From: Streptomyces sp. CB01373
Lineage (GTDB): Bacteria > Actinomycetota > Actinomycetes > Streptomycetales > Streptomycetaceae
NCBI RefSeq assembly: GCF_002803075.1
Contig: NZ_NNBK01000012.1
Coordinates: forward strand, 62,001 to 126,000
DNA length: 64,000 bases
Direction of reading: 5' to 3'
In this document: one piece after another, positions 61,248 through 64,000 of the stretch
Position numbering within the stretch: position 1 is the first letter of the stretch
How the letters are laid out: each line of letters starts with the position of its first letter
The notes under the pieces: model-generated
Seen by the model: the letters and a program-made list of their open reading frames with translations, nothing else
What the model was told of the DNA's origin: nothing
The model's database searches: none
Made by a program: the position numbers and the translations under genes

Positions 61248-61977
61248 TCCATCCCTTGCGCTCGCGGGCCTCGGACCGCAGCCGCTCGATGCGCGGCGCG
61301 GCCTCGGCGATCGGGCCGGAGACGAGGATCTCGTCCGGGGTGCCTATGTAGGCGCCCCAGTAGATGTCGATGTCCTGGTCGGCGCAGTGCCGGAAGGCCT
61401 GGTGGGCGTCGAGCATCACCACCACGTCGTCCACGCCCTCCGGGAACCCCTCGGCCAGCCGCCGTCCGGTGGTGATCTGCACGGGCCGGGCGACCCGGTT
61501 GAGTCCCGTGCGGTGCCGGGCCACCAGGGCCGAGACGCTGCTGATGCCGGGCACCACGTCGTACGCGAAGTCCACGGTGCCCCGCGCCAGCACCTCCTGG
61601 AGGATGCCGAGCGTGCTGTCGTACAGCGCCGGATCGCCCCACACCAGGAACGCGCCGCTCTCGTCCTCGCCCAGTTCCCCGGTGATCAGCCGCTCGTAGA
61701 TGTCCGCGCGTGCGCTGCGCCAGTCGCCGACGGCGGGGGAGTAGGCGGCACCGCCCGCCGTCCGGTCCCGCTCCGGGTCACGGGCCTCCACCACGCGGTA
61801 CGTCCCCTCCGGTATGTGCGTCCGAAGCATGTCCCGGCGGAGCTCCACGAGGTCCGACTTCTCCTCGCCCTTGTCGAGGACGAAGAACACGTCCGTGTCG
61901 CGCAGCGCCCTGACCGCCTGAAGGGTGAGCTGGTCGGGGTCGCCCGCGCCGATGCCGATCACATGAATCTTTCGCAC
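61198..61977 (-). CDS. cobF: Precorrin-6A synthase (deacetylating)
   Basis: A 259-aa SAM-dependent tetrapyrrole methylase: IHVIGIGAGDPDQLTLQAV, VWGDPALYDST, VVPGISSVSALVARH. CobF makes precorrin-6A (C1 methylation with loss of acetate) in the aerobic cobalamin pathway, the substrate of the neighbouring CobK. GTG start at 61977. The two cob genes are convergent, not co-directional. Confidence 0.93.
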   Translation of the reverse strand: MRKIHVIGIGAGDPDQLTLQAVRALRDTDVFFVLDKGEEKSDLVELRRDMLRTHIPEGTYRVVEARDPERDRTAGGAAYSPAVGDWRSARADIYERLITGELGEDESGAFLVWGDPALYDSTLGILQEVLARGTVDFAYDVVPGISSVSALVARHRTGLNRVARPVQITTGRRLAEGFPEGVDDVVVMLDAHQAFRHCADQDIDIYWGAYIGTPDEILVSGPIAEAAPRIERLRSEARERKGWIMDTYLLRRHPEGRAE

Positions 61978-62032
61978 CCCCCGAGTCTGCCGCACGGCAC
62001 TGACAACGCGTCCACCGGTGCCACACCGACCG

Positions 62033-62590
62033 CTACAGGCCATCGCGGCGCAACCGAGGCGCCCGCTCCGCCGCGTCGACGACACCCGCCGCCCCGCTCT
62101 CGACGCCGTCCGCCAGCTCCCGCGCCCACGCCACCACCCCGGAGGCGTCCATGCCGTACGGAGTCCGCTCCCCGGTGTCCGCGACCCACTCCTCGACGGC
62201 TCCCGCTCCGCGCCGCAGCAGCCGGGCGCCGCCGGTGACGTTGCCGCGGGCCGCGTGGGTGAGACCCACCGCGAGCTGGGCAAGGCCACGCCACAGGGCG
62301 CGCTCCCCCTGTGGCCCCGACTTCCAGGCGTCCTCGAAGACCTCGTGCGCGTGGAACGGCTTGCCCGCCTCCAGGAGCGCCTGCGCCTCGGCGACCGTCT
62401 CCGGCGGAGTGCGCACCACGCCCTCGGGCTGCCGCGGCACCCCGTCGGCGCCGTACGGCAGGGGCCGTCCCAGCCCGTCCCGTGGCCGCGCGCTGCGCGC
62501 CCGCCCCTCACCGTCCCGGTCCCGCGCGCCCGCCGGCCCGCCGGAAGAAGTGCCGCCGGAGGATGTGCTGCCCGAGGAAGTGCCGCTCAT
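62033..62590 (-). CDS. DUF309 protein
   Basis: A 185-aa protein with a Ser/Gly-rich N-terminal ~35 residues and a DUF309 helical domain (EAGKPFHAHEVFEDAWKSGP, GLAQLAVGLTHAARGN). The HExFE motif suggests metal binding, but no activity is established for the family. Confidence 0.85.
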   Translation of the reverse strand: MSGTSSGSTSSGGTSSGGPAGARDRDGEGRARSARPRDGLGRPLPYGADGVPRQPEGVVRTPPETVAEAQALLEAGKPFHAHEVFEDAWKSGPQGERALWRGLAQLAVGLTHAARGNVTGGARLLRRGAGAVEEWVADTGERTPYGMDASGVVAWARELADGVESGAAGVVDAAERAPRLRRDGL

Positions 62591-62691
62591 ACGCCGATTG
62601 TCCCCGACCACGCTCCCGTTTTCGGCGTGACCCCCGAGGTGCGGTAAAGTGACGTTCGCGCGATCAAGCGGTTCACCGCACGACCGCGCAT

Positions 62692-62765
<74 letters not shown>

Positions 62766-62785
62766 CTGGAGACAGTCGCAGATCA

Positions 62786-62817
62786 GGGCCGGTTTCGGAG
62801 ACATCCGAAACCGGCCC
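62786..62817 (+). terminator. tRNA-Pro terminator, copy 2
   Basis: The same perfect hairpin (GGGCCGGTTTCGG/CCGAAACCGGCCC) as after copy 1. Confidence 0.85.
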
Positions 62818-62851
62818 TTGATCATTCCTGGGGACCTGGGCCGAACGGCGC

Positions 62852-64000
62852 CTACGCCTTCGGCCCGCTGCCCACTGTCTCCGCACCGGGGTCGTCCTGC
62901 GGCTCCACGGGCTCCACCACCGAGATGGTGCCCGCGGCGGTCACGACCGGCGGCGTGAGCACCGAGGCGTAGTCGTGCTCGGCGGAGTAGGTGAGGAAGC
63001 TCAGGTGCGCCTCGTAGCGGTCCAGGACGTCGTCGATCACCTGCTGGTGGGACAGGCCCATGAGGTCGTAGCCCTCGGAGCCGGTCTGGGTGAACACCTC
63101 GACCCGGTAGTAGACGTCCGTCTGGCTGGACATGCGTCCGCCGAACATCGGCATCGGGGCCTCGACGGCCTGCACCTGGTAGTGGAAGTCGCGGTGCTCG
63201 GGCATCGCGACCACCAGCGCGTGGCTGGAGATGCCGGTGTGCTCGTCGGGGACCAGGTCCAGCGTGGCCTGGCAGCCCTGCTTCCCGAATTCGCGGACCA
63301 CGTCGGCCAGCGCCGGTTGCACGGTGCGCTCCATGAACTGGGCCACCTGCTTCTTCGAGGGGTAGGAGCGCATCCGCTCCAGCCGCTGGCGCCAGGTGCG
63401 CTCGGGCACGTGGCCGCCGTGCGTCGCCGTCGACTGCCGGCGCAGGACCCGGCCCTCGCGCTCGGCCCGCTCCATGCGCAGGACCTTGGAGAACGAGGCC
63501 ATCACCAGCCAGGCGATGACCGTCACCGGCAGGGCGAAAATGAGCGTCGCGTATTCCATGGTGGTGACCCCGCCGGCCACCAGCATCGCGATGGTCAGCA
63601 CCGCGGTGAGCACTGCCCAGAAGACGCGCAGCCACTTCGCCCCGTCCTGCGACGGGTTGGGGATCGAGGAGGAGAAGTTGGACATCACCATGGCGCCGGA
63701 GTTGGCGCTGGTGAGGTAGAACAGCAATCCGGACAGCGTGCCGAGGCCGATGAGGAAGCCGGCGCCGGGGAACATCCTCAGCAGCGCGTACCAGCCCTCC
63801 TCCGGGCTGTGCATGGCCAGCTGGGCGAACTTCGTGTTCCCGTGCATGACCTGGTACATGGCGCTGTTGCCGAAGATGCTCACGATCAGGAAGTCGCAGA
63901 GCACCGGGGCGGTGATGGCGGCGATGACGAACTCGCGCAGCGTCCGGCCGCGGGAGATACGGGCGAGGAACAGGCCCACGAACGGGCCCCAGGCCAGCCA
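62852..64000 (-). CDS. BCCT-family betaine/choline transporter (partial, 5' end outside)
   Basis: The C-terminal 382 residues of a BCCT transporter. The visible part begins at WGPFVGLFLARISRGRTLREF, the segment after the family's Trp-rich signature, and continues through the last four or so helices. A ~200-residue cytoplasmic tail follows, as in BetT-type proteins, where it regulates osmotic activation. Substrate probably choline or glycine betaine. The start codon lies beyond 64000. Confidence 0.9.
   Translation of the reverse strand, partial: WLAWGPFVGLFLARISRGRTLREFVIAAITAPVLCDFLIVSIFGNSAMYQVMHGNTKFAQLAMHSPEEGWYALLRMFPGAGFLIGLGTLSGLLFYLTSANSGAMVMSNFSSSIPNPSQDGAKWLRVFWAVLTAVLTIAMLVAGGVTTMEYATLIFALPVTVIAWLVMASFSKVLRMERAEREGRVLRRQSTATHGGHVPERTWRQRLERMRSYPSKKQVAQFMERTVQPALADVVREFGKQGCQATLDLVPDEHTGISSHALVVAMPEHRDFHYQVQAVEAPMPMFGGRMSSQTDVYYRVEVFTQTGSEGYDLMGLSHQQVIDDVLDRYEAHLSFLTYSAEHDYASVLTPPVVTAAGTISVVEPVEPQDDPGAETVGSGPKA

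Noticed and set aside
61978..62032. Possible cobalamin riboswitch before cobF.
   Set aside because: The upstream region is only 55 bp before the next gene and shows no B12-box-like motif.

Overview
The window is chromosomal DNA from a high-GC actinomycete, almost certainly Streptomyces. Supporting signs are GTG and TTG starts, many ATGA/GTGA start-stop overlaps, a complete conservon, rare TTA codons, a palindromic CebR-type operator, a DUF3566 paralogue and a DUF574 methyltransferase remnant. All calls come from reading the sequence. No database search was run.

Region 1 (1-13.8 kb) is a biosynthetic locus. Thirteen leftward genes form one operon of highly reducing type II polyketide synthase type: two ACPs, two ketosynthases with a full Cys-His-Lys-His set, two KS-like proteins without the active cysteine, a ketoreductase, two hotdog dehydratases, a double-hotdog protein, an alpha/beta hydrolase, a DsbA/HCCA-type isomerase and a phytoene-desaturase-like flavoenzyme. 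The isomerase plus desaturase pair is typical of clusters making cinnamoyl-lipid or polyenoyl starters for nonribosomal peptides (skyllamycin, WS9326A, youssoufene type). A divergent P450, MbtH and ferredoxin set implies an NRPS outside the window, probably past the left edge.

Region 2 (13.8-20.8 kb) holds a TTA-containing LuxR-type regulator and a conservon (CvnA-B-C-D), followed by a GAF protein instead of the usual P450. CvnA has a long C-terminal tail built from tandem repeats. Region 3 (21-28 kb) holds threonine catabolism (tdh-kbl), a LysR regulator, a YjbR protein, an MFS exporter and a two-gene transketolase.

Region 4 (28.2-33.9 kb) starts with a tRNA-Pro(GGG) gene. Next come a visibly lower-GC XRE regulator/cupin pair, a secreted CBM2 glycoside hydrolase under a CebR-like operator with a TTA third codon, and a lipoprotein.

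Region 5 (33.9-45.5 kb) is a sialic-acid locus: a Dpp-like ABC importer with a fused permease-ATPase (SatABCD layout), a FadR-type GntR regulator, and nanA-nanK-nanE with an NanT-like MFS transporter. Near-identical palindromes sit in the divergent importer/regulator promoter region and in front of nanA, so one regulator plausibly controls both.

Region 6 (45.5-64 kb) is mixed metabolism: a DUF4916 protein, an amidohydrolase next to a glutamine-synthetase-like enzyme (the two halves of fungal FluG as separate genes), a HAD phosphatase, membrane proteins, Dps, a lipase-like hydrolase, a TauE/SafE permease, a 53-aa membrane protein, a tail-anchored Ser/Thr kinase, an RpiB-like protein, a 168-bp MITE-like element that supplies the stop codon of a glycosyltransferase, an SDR, a DMT permease, a polysaccharide deacetylase, CobK, CobF, a DUF309 protein, a second copy of tRNA-Pro(GGG) with its terminator, and the 3' part of a BCCT transporter.

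Short tandem-repeat arrays (7, 11, 13, about 15, 35 and about 141 bp) are unusually common in the spacers, and four of them overlap a stop codon.
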